Shown here in pieces: positions 25,301 to 35,632 of a stretch of DNA of 64,000 nt; position 1 is the first letter of the stretch, and every line of letters starts with the position of its first letter. Source of the stretch: Cololabis saira (lineage: Eukaryota; Chordata; Actinopteri; Beloniformes; Belonidae); assembly GCF_033807715.1 (NCBI RefSeq), contig NC_084591.1, forward strand, positions 27,500,090 to 27,564,089, in the 5' to 3' direction. Below the pieces are notes generated by a model, which ran no database searches, was not told where the DNA came from, and was given only the letters and a program-made list of their open reading frames with translations. The position numbers and the translations under genes are program-made.

Positions 25301-28092
25301 AGCTCGATCACGGTGATCAGCTGTGGGTCTACTTTCTCGATCACGTGCAAAACATGCTGCAGCAAAGTGCACGACAACCAATCACAACCCGCTTTCCTGG
25401 CACCGCGCTGTCTGCATTAATTGATCATGCATGACATGTCGCGGCAAGTTGCATGACCATAGGCAGTAAAGTAGTCACATCTGCCTCCCCTGCACTGGTG
25501 GGAGCAAGCGTGACCAGAGAGAATAAAACTACAAGACAACAACCGCAGGCTAGCGTTAGCTTAGCTTCGAGCCGACCGGGACTCACGGTTAGCGGTTATT
25601 TATTTATTTATTTCGCCGGACAACTTCTTCCGAGCGTACAGGAGGAGGGTGTGATGGATTCACAAAATGCCCTTCGTGATGGATGTATTGTGTATTCGAA
25701 CCGCACTCATTAAAGTTGTGATTCGCTCTGCTTGTACCACAAATTACTCTGATCACCGCCGACTTCAGAAACTCCGCGGCCCCGACATGGGTGTGTGTGT
25801 GCGTGCGTGCGTGTGTGCGCGCTCAGCGGAGTGAATGTGTCGGAGCGCGGAGGCAACAAGCAGAGCTCAGCATGATGACGCCGTAGGCTCTGCGTTGTTG
25901 TAACGCGGGACCATAAATCAGCCTTAAGTCCCTTTAGGCTAATACTGTGAGAAATAACCTCTCATAACAGCGGTACTACAGTTAATAAATGTAATAAAAC
26001 TGCCGTTTCTGCTGGCTACTGAGTCCCGTAAGTGGCGAGTGAGTTTTAACTCCTTAATTACTAACCAGCGTCAGAGTCACGCACAGTACACAAACAGTGA
26101 TGTTAGAGAGCCACCTGTTGGTCAATTTAAGCAACCGCATCGCCAGCTGCTTGACAGTGGCTCAAATCATATTAGTTTACTGTTTTTGTTTTTAATAATG
26201 TCATTGCAATTTTATCTATGCAATTGTGAAAAAAATGGCAAAATAAATGAAAAACTGTGAACAACCGCATTCCGTAGGCTATTCAGTACTCAGTATTCAG
26301 CCAAGTCTTTAAATTTTATTCCGCTTCAGTTTCGGCCTCAAATTTTCATTTTGGTGCATCCCTAGTTTTTTCGGTTGGTACCACTGGTAGCATTCTGGAT
26401 TCTTGTTAAAACATGCTATTTGCTTTATTTGTTAATAAAAAAAAAACTAATCTCTGGTTTCTTTCTATTTTATTCCAGAAGGGAGGGGGGGATCTTCTGA
26501 TTTAAAAAAATCGTGATTAAAAATCGAGATCGTTCAATATGGGAAAAAAAATCGTGATCACTTTTTTTGCCATATCGCCCAGCCCTAGTCTGACGGTTTT
26601 CAAAACACGAGGCCGTTCAAATTTTATCGACTAAATTAATTAGAAAATTTGTATTGTGGAAAATTGTTGCACGTTTTTACAGAAAAGTATTAGGGCCAGG
26701 TAGGAGAAAAATAAAAATAATATTTTAGAGGAGGAAGATTTTTTTTTCATTATGTACTTCGAGAAAAAAGTCGAAATGTTGAGAAAAAAGGCGAAATTTC
26801 GACTTTATTCTTGAAATTGTATTTCAACATTAATCTCGAAATTTAGACTTTTTTTTCCTCGAAGTGCACAATAAAAAAGAAATCTTCCCCTCTCAAATAT
26901 GTTTTCTCCTGCATGGCCCTAATAATACTAATATAATACTCCTCCGTACGTTTAAACCTAGTTTAAATGTTAGGGTTTTTAATGAGCCTTTGTGTCGCCT
27001 CAACCCCGACCCGCTATTCACCTGCGCAGTTAAGGCTGATTTATGGCTCTGCGTCGATTTAACGCGGACCATAAATCAGGCTTTATGTTTCTCCTAAAAA
27101 ACGAAACAAAAAACACAAATATAAAAAAAAACAAAAAAAAAACATCTATCAAAGATATCTTTATCGGTGATGGAGGTCATTTAAGGTTTAGACTGTAGTG
27201 TTTTGACATGAAGCACTTCGGGCAGGCCAACAATAACCACCATAACCACCTTTAGCCGACAGCTAAAGGCTCATTTATGGTTCCACGTTACACCAACGCA
27301 GAGGTTACGGCGTACGGTGCGCGACGCCGCATAGCCTACGCCGTCGTTTTAACGCGGACCATAATTCAGGCTTAACGGCCGACTATTTGAAATGAACCGT
27401 TTCGACAGGTTAAGAATAGCCGGTAATGAGTGAGTGAGTGTAGGGAACCACGGGAAAACTCCCTCTGCTCTTAAATAACCCGTTAATTTAGTAATTAATG
27501 TATTTATTTAATGTTTTTAAGAGGTCGGGCCCTGTTTTTCACGGCTCAACCACCGAGCATCAAGCCGGTGTTCTGTCGATTTCTGCTGCTTTGTCGAAAA
27601 ATGCTCCCCAATGGTTTTCTACCTCTGTAGAGCTACAATTTTAGAATGTGTTCTTAATGACCTGCCTGGCTAAATAAAGGCTAATGACTGAATTAATATC
27701 AAATAAAGCGATAGAATTGTTTTTTTTTCCTCTTTATCGTATAATGTTCACAAAGTGTAATGCAATTCATGTCATGGGTAATGTATTTCTAAAGGATCAA
27801 TTACTCAACATCCCATATTAATCAATTTTACGTCGAGCAAGAAATGATGGGCGTGGCAATCGTCTGCACGCATGCGTAGAACCTGAAAGGAGCATTTCTC
27901 GGCGGGTAGCAGGGATCGGCGGAACACCGGGCCTCGGCTAGGCTAGGCTGCTGCGTTTCTATGACTACCGTCGGATCCGGACGGCGCGTCGTCCCGCTCC
28001 CCGGCGTGGCCGCTGCGCGTCCCGGGCGGGGACAGCTGCAGGATGGTCCTGCGGGCCGCGGCTCCGCCGGCGAGGCGGCTCTTCTTCCCCAT
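13352..28092 (-). CDS. fnbp4: formin-binding protein 4, complete, 18 coding exons
   Basis: Exons in transcript order: 28092-27969, 24918-24859, 24734-24663, 24577-24447, 23662-23515, 23209-23062, 22909-22768, 21636-21292, 20396-20204, 20100-19982, 19336-19238, 18958-18825, 17837-17668, 16808-16525, 16434-16320, 14691-14498, 13699-13542, 13442-13352. They total 2727 nt in one frame, 908 residues. FNBP4 is a WW-domain scaffold that binds proline-rich formin segments. Seen: N-terminus MGKKSR..ILQLSPPG; WW1 at about residues 184-212 (GDWQEVWDEN..YYYWN..VSWELP); ANTVTSKMEFLGIN; TRIADWREGALNG; WW2 at about 564-592 (CHWDREHRRYFYV..SQWEFP), split by an intron; poly-proline exons at about 629-723 and 762-826; KMPSLVKKWQSIQKELDEEE; C-terminal NFEALPTDWRDRLKKRKM. 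The order matches human FNBP4 as I recall it (about 1017 residues); the fish protein is shorter between the domains. Introns 1 and 7 hold full hAT elements, and the intron at 14692-16319 holds a long MITE. Confidence 0.97.
15530..15999. mobile_element. AGGCTGATT MITE family, copy 2 (long form)
   Basis: Begins AGGCTGAATTACAGTTCTGC and ends CCTTAAATCAGGCT, flanked by TAA at 15527-15529 and 16000-16002. At 470 bp it is the longest copy in the window. It has extra internal sequence between the inverted ACGCAGA ends, possibly closer to the parent transposon. It lies in an fnbp4 intron. Confidence 0.82.
18249..18273. repeat. (GAAA)n microsatellite
   Basis: Short tetranucleotide run in an fnbp4 intron. 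Confidence 0.9.
18401..18424 (-). promoter_or_regulatory. ZNF143/SBS-like motif inside an fnbp4 intron
   Basis: The minus strand reads GGACTACAACTCCCAGAATG, a close match to the ACTACAA-TCCCAGAATGC consensus bound by ZNF143 (Staf). Such motifs normally sit at promoters or loop anchors. Here it lies between the exons ending at 18825 and starting at 17837. Occupancy is unknown. Confidence 0.5.
21702..22714. mobile_element. non-autonomous hAT element, perfect 8-bp TSD
   Basis: Ends are TAGGGGTGTAACAATATATC on the left and CGTTACACCCCTA on the right. The 8-bp AACAACAC is present exactly at 21694-21701 and 22715-22722. The sub-terminal regions consist of ATCGTATCG / CGATACG repeats that pair with each other. 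No transposase frame is visible. It fills most of the fnbp4 intron 21637-22767. Confidence 0.9.
25253..26587. mobile_element. non-autonomous hAT element, perfect 8-bp TSD
   Basis: Ends are TAGGGCTGGGCGATTATACG and ATATCGCCCAGCCCTA. The target duplication GTCTGACG is exact at 25245-25252 and 26588-26595. Sub-terminal ATCGTGATCAC / CTCGAT-rich inverted stretches follow. The interior includes a GC-rich stretch (25780-25870) and the right half of an AGGCTGATT MITE (25876-25924). It lies in fnbp4 intron 1. Confidence 0.9.
25876..25924. mobile_element. AGGCTGATT MITE family, copy 3 (right half only)
   Basis: Contains CGCCGTAGGCTCTGCGTTG and ends CCATAAATCAGCCT followed by TAA. The left terminus is not visible. 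It is nested within the hAT element at 25253-26587. Confidence 0.65.
26690..26922. mobile_element. palindromic MITE with TA target duplication
   Basis: Ends TTAGGGCCAGGTAGGAGAAA and TTTTCTCCTGCATGGCCCTAA are inverted repeats flanked by TA (26688-26689, 26923-26924). The centre is built from GAGAAAAAAGTCGAAAT-type motifs and their complement. The TA flank suggests a Tc1/mariner-derived non-autonomous element. It lies in fnbp4 intron 1. Confidence 0.75.
27033..27082. mobile_element. AGGCTGATT MITE family, copy 4 (minimal, 50 bp)
   Basis: Little more than the two termini remain: AGGCTGATTTATGG joined through TCTGCGTCGATTTAACGC to CCATAAATCAGGCT. The flanks are TTA at 27030-27032 and TTA at 27083-27085, an exact 3-bp TWA duplication. 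It lies in fnbp4 intron 1. Confidence 0.82.
27267..27372. mobile_element. AGGCTGATT MITE family, copy 5
   Basis: Begins AGGCTCATTTATGGTTCC and ends CCATAATTCAGGCT, with exact TAA flanks at 27264-27266 and 27373-27375. It is 106 bp long, inside fnbp4 intron 1. Confidence 0.85.
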
Positions 28093-28177
28093 GGCCGTGT
28101 GTGTGTGTGTCTGCTGCTGCTGCTGCACGGAGGGACAAAGGGAGGAGCATCCGCCTGGAGACAGTTTCCGGGTCGCG
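27895..28177 (-). promoter_or_regulatory. GC-rich fnbp4 5' region
   Basis: CpG-rich sequence surrounds fnbp4 exon 1 (28092-27969) and continues about 85 bases upstream of the ATG before ending abruptly at a LINE-like 3' tail near 28190. The start site must therefore be close to the ATG or within the repeat. The segment 28126-28177 is duplicated at 31265-31319, next to the seipin gene. Confidence 0.55.
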
Positions 28178-28189
28178 GGGTCGTTTTTG

Positions 28190-28438
28190 TTTGTTTTTTC
28201 CTTCAACACAACATATTTTTGATTTATTTTATTTTTGTACATGTAAAAAACAACACTTCAAGAGAAGTTTAGGAAAACAAAACAACAAAACAAAAAAGTC
28301 AACAACAAAACAAAATTCATTCCACATGTGGAAAAAAGAGTAGGAAGAACTATAAACTTATTTAATCCTACCCCCATTCACTAATCATTTAACCCGTATT
28401 TATAAATACTCACACACTGTACTCACACTGCTAAATAA

Positions 28439-28440
<2 letters not shown>
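28190..28440 (-). mobile_element. LINE 3' end fragment
   Basis: On the minus strand the sequence GGGGGTAGGATTAAATAAGT followed by TTCTTCCTACTC and CCACATGTGGAATGAATTTT, with AATAAA-type signals, matches my memory of a common teleost LINE 3' UTR. It abuts the fnbp4 5' region. The family is not assigned. Confidence 0.6.
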
Positions 28441-28511
<71 letters not shown>

Positions 28512-28512
28512 T
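28441..28512. repeat. (ATT)n microsatellite
   Basis: About 24 trinucleotide units next to the LINE tail. Confidence 0.97.
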
Positions 28513-28682
28513 ACTGTAATTATACTCACACACTTACCTATACATACATACATACACATAGTTAAATATTTCTATATATTTGTACAAACATGCCCATATA
28601 AATATTTATATAAATATACTTATTTACACTATCTATACTGTCTCTATTAACTGCATCTGCTCTATATCTATGTATATATCTA

Positions 28683-28920
<238 letters not shown>

Positions 28921-29120
28921 TACATACACATATAATTAGCTGCCCATTTCTGTACATAGATATAAACAAATCTACCCCTTCACCCAATAGTGTTATCTGC
29001 AGGCCCCTAAAAGCCGCTAAACCCCTTCCTCTTTGTACCTCGTGAAAATCATGTTTTTCATGATTTTCAAACAGGGGTTTTTATAAAGTGCAAACTATAA
29101 AAGTATCACAGTATTTAAAA

Positions 29121-29690
29121 TCAAGCAAACAAAAGTGCCAAAAAGAAAAGCAAGGACTGAGGCATGCATAAAAAAAGCAGAAAACAAGATATACCGTCAC
29201 AAATCTTTTTAGCCATCTTGTTGGAGTCTATTTTTCTTAGGGATAAGAAGAATAATTTAAAATCATTTAAAAACCAATCAAAGGAGGGTTTGCTATTCCT
29301 CCACTTACTACAAAGAATATGATATTTACCCATGAGAATAACTATATTTATTATGTCATACATTCGACTTCAAGTTATCTATATAGAAAAAAATATGAGA
29401 GATATCAAAGACTGGTAGGTCCTCTATTCTAAGTAGTAACCAGTTTATTAATTCTAACCAGAAGTTTCTGGACACAGGACACAGGAAAAACATATGTTCT
29501 AAAGTTTCATCTGCTACATTACAGGAAGCACATTGATCAACTTCGAACTTGAATCTTTTTCTAAGGAATTCTGCAACCGGGTACACTTTATACAATATTT
29601 TAAAGTGAGTTTCCTTAATCTTTGGGGAAATGGGCCATCTAATATATTTAGAATGAGCTTTTATCAACATAGTCACATTTATTTTCTCAT
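29121..29690 (-). pseudogene. LINE reverse transcriptase C-terminal fragment
   Basis: On the minus strand the frame at 29676-29356 encodes HFKILYKVYPVAEFLRKRF followed by CASCNVADETLEHMFFLCP, the Cys-Cys-His-Cys knuckle (zf-RVT type) found at the C-terminus of L1/Tx1-type ORF2 proteins. A second frame (about 29340-29130, SFDWFLNDFKLFFLSLRK) continues the homology after a stop and frame shift. Only the 3' end is present, consistent with 5' truncation on insertion. It is inactive. Confidence 0.8.
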
Positions 29691-30239
29691 TCTCTTGAGG
29701 TTTAAATCCTCAGTTATAATGATTAAATACTACTGATTTCCAGGCAGCATTAATCACTTTGTTATTACACTTATTATCATTCAAGTTATACAGTGTCGTA
29801 TTTACGGGTGAACAAACAACAAGGCATCAAACTTTCTCAAAATGCTTCAAGGAACAGGTGCATTTGAGAGAAAACAGAAGGAAAAGAAAATAAATAAAAG
29901 TAAAAGGAAAATAATAAAGGGGCTAGGGCTTATCCAATAAATTATATTCAACAATTATGTTCCAAAGTTGTATTGCATAATGACTGTATGAGGCTGCTTC
30001 CTAAGGAGCTGTAGCGCCAGTCATCTGTTTGTTAGTGTTGGAGTACCAACCTGTGCTGCTGTGCTACGGAATTGAGTAAGATGAGTAAATAGAGAATAAA
30101 ATAAATACATAAATAAATAAAACAGGAGAATAAAACAGGTATGAGGAATAGAATGCATAGAAAACAATAAGGAAAGGTCAAAACAGTTATAAATAAAAGG
30201 TTAGTCAGAGGATACAGGGAAAAACTTTTCATAGTTGAT

Positions 30240-30780
30240 TAAAAATATATTGCTATTTGTTGTTGCTTTTTGTAGATTTAGTGAGATAATTTAATTCTAG
30301 TAGAAAAGGAGCAAATTTATTTAAAATTTTTGTTTGTGAATAGAGAATTTAGCGTAAATAATTATAAAATTCAATTCAAAAAAATTCAAGGTGTTCAAGA
30401 GCACGATCTTTAGGATAATCAAAGTAACAAATAATATCTTTAATGTTAAGTAAATAAACAGATTTAGCAGCATTGAAAAAATGAAACTCAAGATCACTCC
30501 AAAATTGTGAACAGTGTCACAAAAATGTCACAGTGAAAAAATAAATGCACAGATGTTTCTGTTTCGTTGTTAAAAAAAGTACAGGAGTCATTAACATCTG
30601 TAAATTTAGCAATGATACAGTTGACAGGATATGTTGTGTAGAATTTTGAAATTGACTATTTTTGCTTTGTTTGAGATGCAATATTTATGTGGTAGGAGCC
30701 AGGCTCTTCTCCAGTTTATGTCTTCAACGTGAGATCGCCAATAGAATTTACCTCTAGGAATAACTTGGTTCTTTTTTAAA
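30240..30780 (-). pseudogene. second decayed LINE ORF2 C-terminal fragment
   Basis: Joining short minus-strand frames gives RKFYWRSHVEDINWRRAW, then a VKEISIKILHKIYPVN-like stretch, then a Cys-rich piece ending VHLFFHCD, the same zf-RVT region as the fragment at 29121-29690 but more degenerate. Several frameshifts and stops are present. The reading is by eye, so the boundaries are approximate. Confidence 0.6.
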
Positions 30781-30856
30781 AAAAAACACTCGCGTATATG
30801 CTTGTTATTACACTTTGTATCTGTTAGTTCAGGAGTGGGATTCAGGTGGGATTAGT

Positions 30857-31259
30857 TAATGCCGCGTTCCATTTGTCCTCGGAAGTGGGGATTTCCCATT
30901 TCCCAGTCGGAATTTTCAACTGGAACGCCCCTCGAAGTGAGATTTCCCACTGGGAAAGTGGGAGAGTCTTCACCACCCCCGAGTTCAGATTCCACGATGG
31001 CTGCCCCGGTTGTAAACAGTAGAAGAGAGCTCTGTAAAAATTCGTAGCACTTCATTCTAGTTTTGGTCACACTAAATCAGTCGTATACAAGTATTGTTCG
31101 GCATTTATATGCTGCTATAGTGTAATTTACATGTTTCATGTGGTATATGCGAACTACAAACTTGTTTACCTACTTTGTAACTGGAACGCTGATAACTCGA
31201 CTGTGATGTAATTCCCTGTTCCGAGTTCCGACTTCCGAGGTAAATGGAACGCAGCATTA
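30857..31259. mobile_element. non-autonomous DNA element with long inverted ends
   Basis: The left end TAATGCCGCGTTCCATTT and the complement of the right end TAATGCTGCGTTCCATTT are inverted repeats that continue as CCTCGGAAGT-like sequence. Further paired TTTCCCACTGGGAA words lie inside. No coding capacity. The flanking duplication is unclear, so the superfamily is left open. Confidence 0.7.
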
Positions 31260-31264
31260 GTTAA

Positions 31265-31319
31265 CACGGAGGTACAAAGGGAGAAGCGCATCCGCCCGCG
31301 GAGAGAGTTTCCGGGTTAC
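31265..31319. repeat. duplicate of the fnbp4 upstream segment
   Basis: CACGGAGG-ACAAAGGGAG, then CATCCGCC, then AGTTTCCGGGT are shared in the same order and orientation with 28126-28177, with only a few substitutions and short indels over about 52-55 bases. The two copies bracket the repeat-rich interval between fnbp4 and the seipin gene. Confidence 0.75.
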
Positions 31320-31333
31320 GGTGTATTATTTAA

Positions 31334-31450
31334 AGGCTGATTTATGGTTCCGCGTTACACCGACGCAGAGCATACGTAACCCTAGAGCCCACGCCGTAAC
31401 CCTACGCCGTAGGTTCTGCGTCGATTTAACGCGGAACCATAATTCACGCT
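31334..31450. mobile_element. AGGCTGATT MITE family, copy 6
   Basis: Begins AGGCTGATTTATGGTTCCGC and ends CCATAATTCACGCT, with left flank TAA and right flank TCA. It lies about 195 bases upstream of the seipin start codon, in its probable 5' leader or promoter. Its frame happens to be open, which artificially lengthens the seipin reading frame upstream. Confidence 0.8.
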
Positions 31451-31644
31451 TCACGGGTGAACTTCAGCTGCACATAGAAAGTTGTTCCCAAGACACAGGT
31501 CGGTCTGCGGGCTGTCACGACCTGTGCGCGGCTGAGTGGAGGAACATATACCAACCCCGGACTTTTCTGGGACCGGGACAAACAGACTTGTCATGGGATG
31601 TGAGGATCAGCGGTTGCATCGTCCAGGACCGGAGCCTTGCAGCG

Positions 31645-32865
31645 ATGCGTGAGCAGCCCGCCCCGCCGCAGAGGCAGCCGTCCAGCGGGCTGCGAGGGCG
31701 GCCGGAGCCGGCGGGCGGGGCGATGGCCCCGGCTCTGCACTGGCTGCAGGATGCTGCAGCTGTCAGTCTCCTCAGAGCCCGGAGGACTTTATTCCAGGCA
31801 GCCATCCTGTTTTGCACCCTGGGCCTGCTGCTCTGGGTCTCCATCTTCCTGTACGGGAGCTTTTATTACTCCTACATGCCCACAGTGAGCTTCGCCACTC
31901 CTGTGCACTTCTACCACCAGTCTGACTGTGATGCCCCCGAGTCCTCGCTCTGCTCTTTCCCCACAGCAAACATCTCCTTCATCAGGAACGACAGAGAAGA
32001 GGTGATGGGCAATGGCCAGCCTTACAGGGTGTCTCTGGAGCTGGAGATGCCAGAGTCTCCTGCCAATCAGCAGCTGGGTATGTTCATGATCAGGATGTCT
32101 TGTTACACCAGGGATGGGAAGATTGTCTCCTCAGTGGGGAGATCCACCATGCTGCATTACCGCTCCCACTTTCTGCAGACCCTGAGCACTTTGTTCTTCT
32201 CTCCTTTCCTCCTGACTGGGATGGCCGAACAGAAGCAGCTCATAGAAGTGGAGCTCTTTACGGATTACAAGACGAATGCTTATGAACCCACTGTTGGTGC
32301 GGTCATTGAAGTCCACTCCAAACGGGTGCAGATCTACTCATCGCAGCTCCGTATCCATGCTTACTTCACTGGTATCAGATATGTTATGTACACCTTCCCC
32401 GTCACATCTGCGGTCATTGGTGTGGCCACCAACTTCGCCTTCCTCAGTGTCGTGGCACTGTTTGGCTACCTCCAGTTTGTCTGGGGTGGGCTCTGGCCTC
32501 CGGATCAAGTCAAGGTCAGAGTCATGATGGGGGATGACACCCGCATCCAAAAGAGGAAGGAAGAGGTTAGAAAGCGCATGGAGAAAGAAAACTCACAGAA
32601 AGAACTCAATGTCCCTGCGGTGATTGGATCTTTGAATGGGACACATGATTTTCACGGAAATGGCACAAAAGTTGTGTCACCATCAGATTCACCCGTTGTA
32701 AACCCCGACGCCTCTGGGGCCGAAGCTCCAGATAGCAAGGAAGAAGAGTCTCATGACTCCGAGGAGCCAGAGGAGATTGACACCTCGGATGTTTTGAAGG
32801 GATGCCTTCTACAACCTGGAGAGAGAGCTCTTCGACAGAGACCTGCCGCCTGGATGAGTCTTTGA
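31645..32865 (+). CDS. bscl2: seipin (BSCL2-like), intronless
   Basis: Seipin forms ER-membrane oligomers at ER-lipid-droplet contacts and controls lipid-droplet biogenesis. The 406-residue product (380 if ATG 31723 is used) has an N-terminal membrane segment ([19 protein letters not shown]), the [10 protein letters not shown] motif, an N-glycosylation sequon NIS (residue 109, at the position of the human sequon), the luminal beta-sandwich region ([55 protein letters not shown]) and the second membrane segment ([20 protein letters not shown]), then an acidic cytosolic tail ending ALRQRP, as in human seipin. The reading frame is uninterrupted in one exon, whereas human BSCL2 has about ten introns. 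It may be the teleost seipin-like paralogue (bscl2l). ATG 31723 (MAPALHW) aligns best with the short human isoform; ATG 31645 adds a Gly/Pro/Arg-rich leader. The open frame reaches back to 31321 only because of a MITE. Confidence 0.95.
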   Translation: MREQPAPPQRQPSSGLRGRPEPAGGAMAPALHWLQDAAAVSLLRARRTLFQAAILFCTLGLLLWVSIFLYGSFYYSYMPTVSFATPVHFYHQSDCDAPESSLCSFPTANISFIRNDREEVMGNGQPYRVSLELEMPESPANQQLGMFMIRMSCYTRDGKIVSSVGRSTMLHYRSHFLQTLSTLFFSPFLLTGMAEQKQLIEVELFTDYKTNAYEPTVGAVIEVHSKRVQIYSSQLRIHAYFTGIRYVMYTFPVTSAVIGVATNFAFLSVVALFGYLQFVWGGLWPPDQVKVRVMMGDDTRIQKRKEEVRKRMEKENSQKELNVPAVIGSLNGTHDFHGNGTKVVSPSDSPVVNPDASGAEAPDSKEEESHDSEEPEEIDTSDVLKGCLLQPGERALRQRPAAWMSL

Positions 32866-34045
32866 ACCTTAAAGTATGCATAGTCTATGCTCATATGTTT
32901 TGGATATTTTTATCTTCAGCAGCTGATAGACTAAAACAAACATGCAATTCCATAAACGTATCATTCCTTTGTGATATCCTATCGTAGCATGTTGAAGCTT
33001 ATTGTTTTGGTATCAGTTTATCTTGGGGTAACTTTAGGCTCTGTTTGTTTCTGTCCTCTGTTCGCAGCATTGTTACAAGGCGTACGTTTGAGCCATTTGC
33101 TTTTTTCCTGGTATCAGGCGGTGTTACATTCTAGCTCCACCATGTCCCTTGGTGTTGTCATCAGGCGTTTGCCAACAATTCAAAACACCCTTGTAAGGTT
33201 AAACCCTCCTATTGTTTTAGTGTCCTGGCATCTGCGTTATGGTATTTTCTCACATCACAGTCACGCCTTCATAAATAAGGCACAGCTTCAGTCTTTTTTT
33301 TTTTTTTAAGTAATAGCCAATGATTGTTGATTATTAACGCAAACACAAGAAGAGTCACATCTTTATTTGAATATTAGAGAACCAGCAAGGAACACAAAAT
33401 GGTAACTTTCATGCAACTTTTTTTTTTCTCAGAAGCTCTTTCAGAGCAATTTGATGGGGGGTGGGTCCAAATCAAAAAGTGTCTTTGTTTTAAGTCACTT
33501 TCCAGGAGAAAAAAAAACAGCCTGGGGGATATAAGAAAGTTGTTCTCTTTTAGTCATTTTTCTTTCCATCATATAAATACATGTTCTGTCTGTATGAATC
33601 TGGTGACTTGATTCTTAAATGCTGTTACACAGTTGGTCTTCATGTTCAAGTCTTTGTTAATTGTACTTTGCACTTTGCGTTGTTTATTTTGTTTGCTTCT
33701 CCAATAAGCACAGTGCAATCAAAATGTTTTAGAGAAATATAGGTTTATGAATAAATGTAGAACTTGACTGTGTTTAACATTGATAAGTGTACATTATAAA
33801 AATGATAAGTGAAGGTACTGAGTAAAAGTTGACGTTGTAAAGGCAGTTTAACTGAATTTGATGAAGGTCAGCCGTAAAATGTGGGATCTACGCTTCAGGG
33901 GAGCTATGGATTTAAGCTTTTAGGAACTGTAAGTTGTGTTTACTGGATGTGGGACGGAGATGCTGTTAAATAATATGGAACCTTTGAAGATTGATGAGCA
34001 GATGTTGTTCATAAATTGAACAAATAAAGTGAACATATAGCAGCC
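32866..34045 (+). other. probable 3' UTR of the seipin gene
   Basis: No gene is visible between the seipin stop codon and the AATAAA signal at 34023-34028. The sequence is compatible with a long 3' UTR. An earlier AATAAA-like word is at about 33750. Confidence 0.45.
34023..34028 (+). terminator. candidate seipin polyadenylation signal AATAAA
   Basis: Canonical hexamer with GT/T-rich sequence following within about 30 bases. Distance from the stop codon is about 1.16 kb. Confidence 0.45.
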
Positions 34046-35022
34046 AACTCCTCTTTGTTTATCTCCTTTGACATAATTACAGCTAAGTTACAAGACTGCA
34101 TAAAACCGACGTGAGGTCCTATACCCAACCTTGTTTTTCTGGTTCTGGTCACAGTTATGGTACACGTAACCTTTCAATTCTGACCTATTTTATCCATTAG
34201 GCTAAGCATTTGTTTGATTTACCCCAGGTCACGTATTTCAATGAGTGTAGTAATTTCTTATTTTTCAGTGTCTTTCTGGTTAAATTTGTTTAGTTTTTTT
34301 GGTATTGATCCATTACATCAATAAAGCAAAGTTGAAACCTGGACGCAGCTGAAATATTAAAGTACTCCACATGACCAAATAAGGAGAGAGATGTGACTTT
34401 ACGCAAAACCACTCATGTGCAGTGGAAATTCAGCCTTAGAGCTTAGTGTTGATGCTGTGTGTGAACGGATATACAGTAAGTGAATCAAGAGAAGCAAGAC
34501 AGAAAAACCTGATTATCACATCATTTTTAATAAAGTACCCAAATACGTACACATAATAAGTAATGATGTTTTCAATGCAAAGCAGAATAAAATCAGGAAA
34601 TTTAGCCGTTCAATGTTTTAATTAGTTCAATTTTCCAGGGACAAAACCCATTTGCATATCTTTTGATATATATTTTTTTCCATTTCCTTAAAAAGGGTTA
34701 GAAAAAAATAAGAGCCTCAAATCGCATACAACACAAATGAATTAAAATCATGTTTAGAAAACATTTTCCTGGCACACTGGGGAGCTACTAAGCTGTTTTT
34801 ATTATCTCTTTCAAACCAGAAACTCATGGTGATGATATAAAGGCCCATTAGCGGTCTTTAGTCAAAGCCACAGACCCAATCTATCAGATGAATTATGCAT
34901 TTGTCTGCATGGAGTGCTCTCCGAGACATAGTTCATCCATCAAACGTATTAAAAGCCTAACTGTTTTTAGCTCCAGCAGGTACTAATACAACTTCAGACT
35001 GTGCTGAAACTGAAGTTAAACT
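34046..35022. other. intergenic / lrrc10 3' UTR
   Basis: No exon visible. On the minus strand an AATAAA (plus-strand TTTATT at 34798-34803) could terminate lrrc10 transcripts. Confidence 0.4.
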
Positions 35023-35029
35023 TTATATA

Positions 35030-35092
<63 letters not shown>
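35023..35092. repeat. (TA)n microsatellite
   Basis: About 33 TA units, probably within the lrrc10 3' UTR. Confidence 0.97.
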
Positions 35093-35094
<2 letters not shown>

Positions 35095-35632
35095 CAGCTC
35101 ACTACAGCAGGAAATAGTGAGCTGAGATCGTTTCACTCTAATTGTGTTATTGTCTGTCCAGATGATGGAACAGCAACAACTGCATAGTTTAGTGGAAAAT
35201 TGTGTATTCTTATACTGCAAACACACCACCTAACATAGCAATTAAAAATACAATCTTACCATTGCACACATGTGATAAATATGTATAAAATACTCTCATA
35301 AAATACTGCAAAAAATTGTTTTGTATCAAGAAAAAAAGAAATAAACACCTTGCAATTACCATCCATGGTTCATTGAAGAAGATTAATAATAGGATATAGT
35401 TTTGCTTCGGTCAGAAGTCATCATTTTAAGGCATATGACATTTTAAAAGTGAAAAGGAAATACTGACATTCACATTGCTCTTCTCATTTTGTTGGACTAC
35501 TTAAAAGTTTTATGGGCAATATTTAAGCAGTTGGCTTTACCATATAATACCCACGGCCTGATGTCCTGCTTCAGGATGCCACTGAAGTGAGAGTCAGGCT
35601 GCCACATTTGAAAGTCACTTCTTTCCTTGACT

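Noticed and set aside
31321..31644. In-frame extension of the seipin reading frame upstream of ATG 31645
   Set aside because: The extension runs through MITE copy 6 (31334-31450) and has no resemblance to seipin. Openness is chance.
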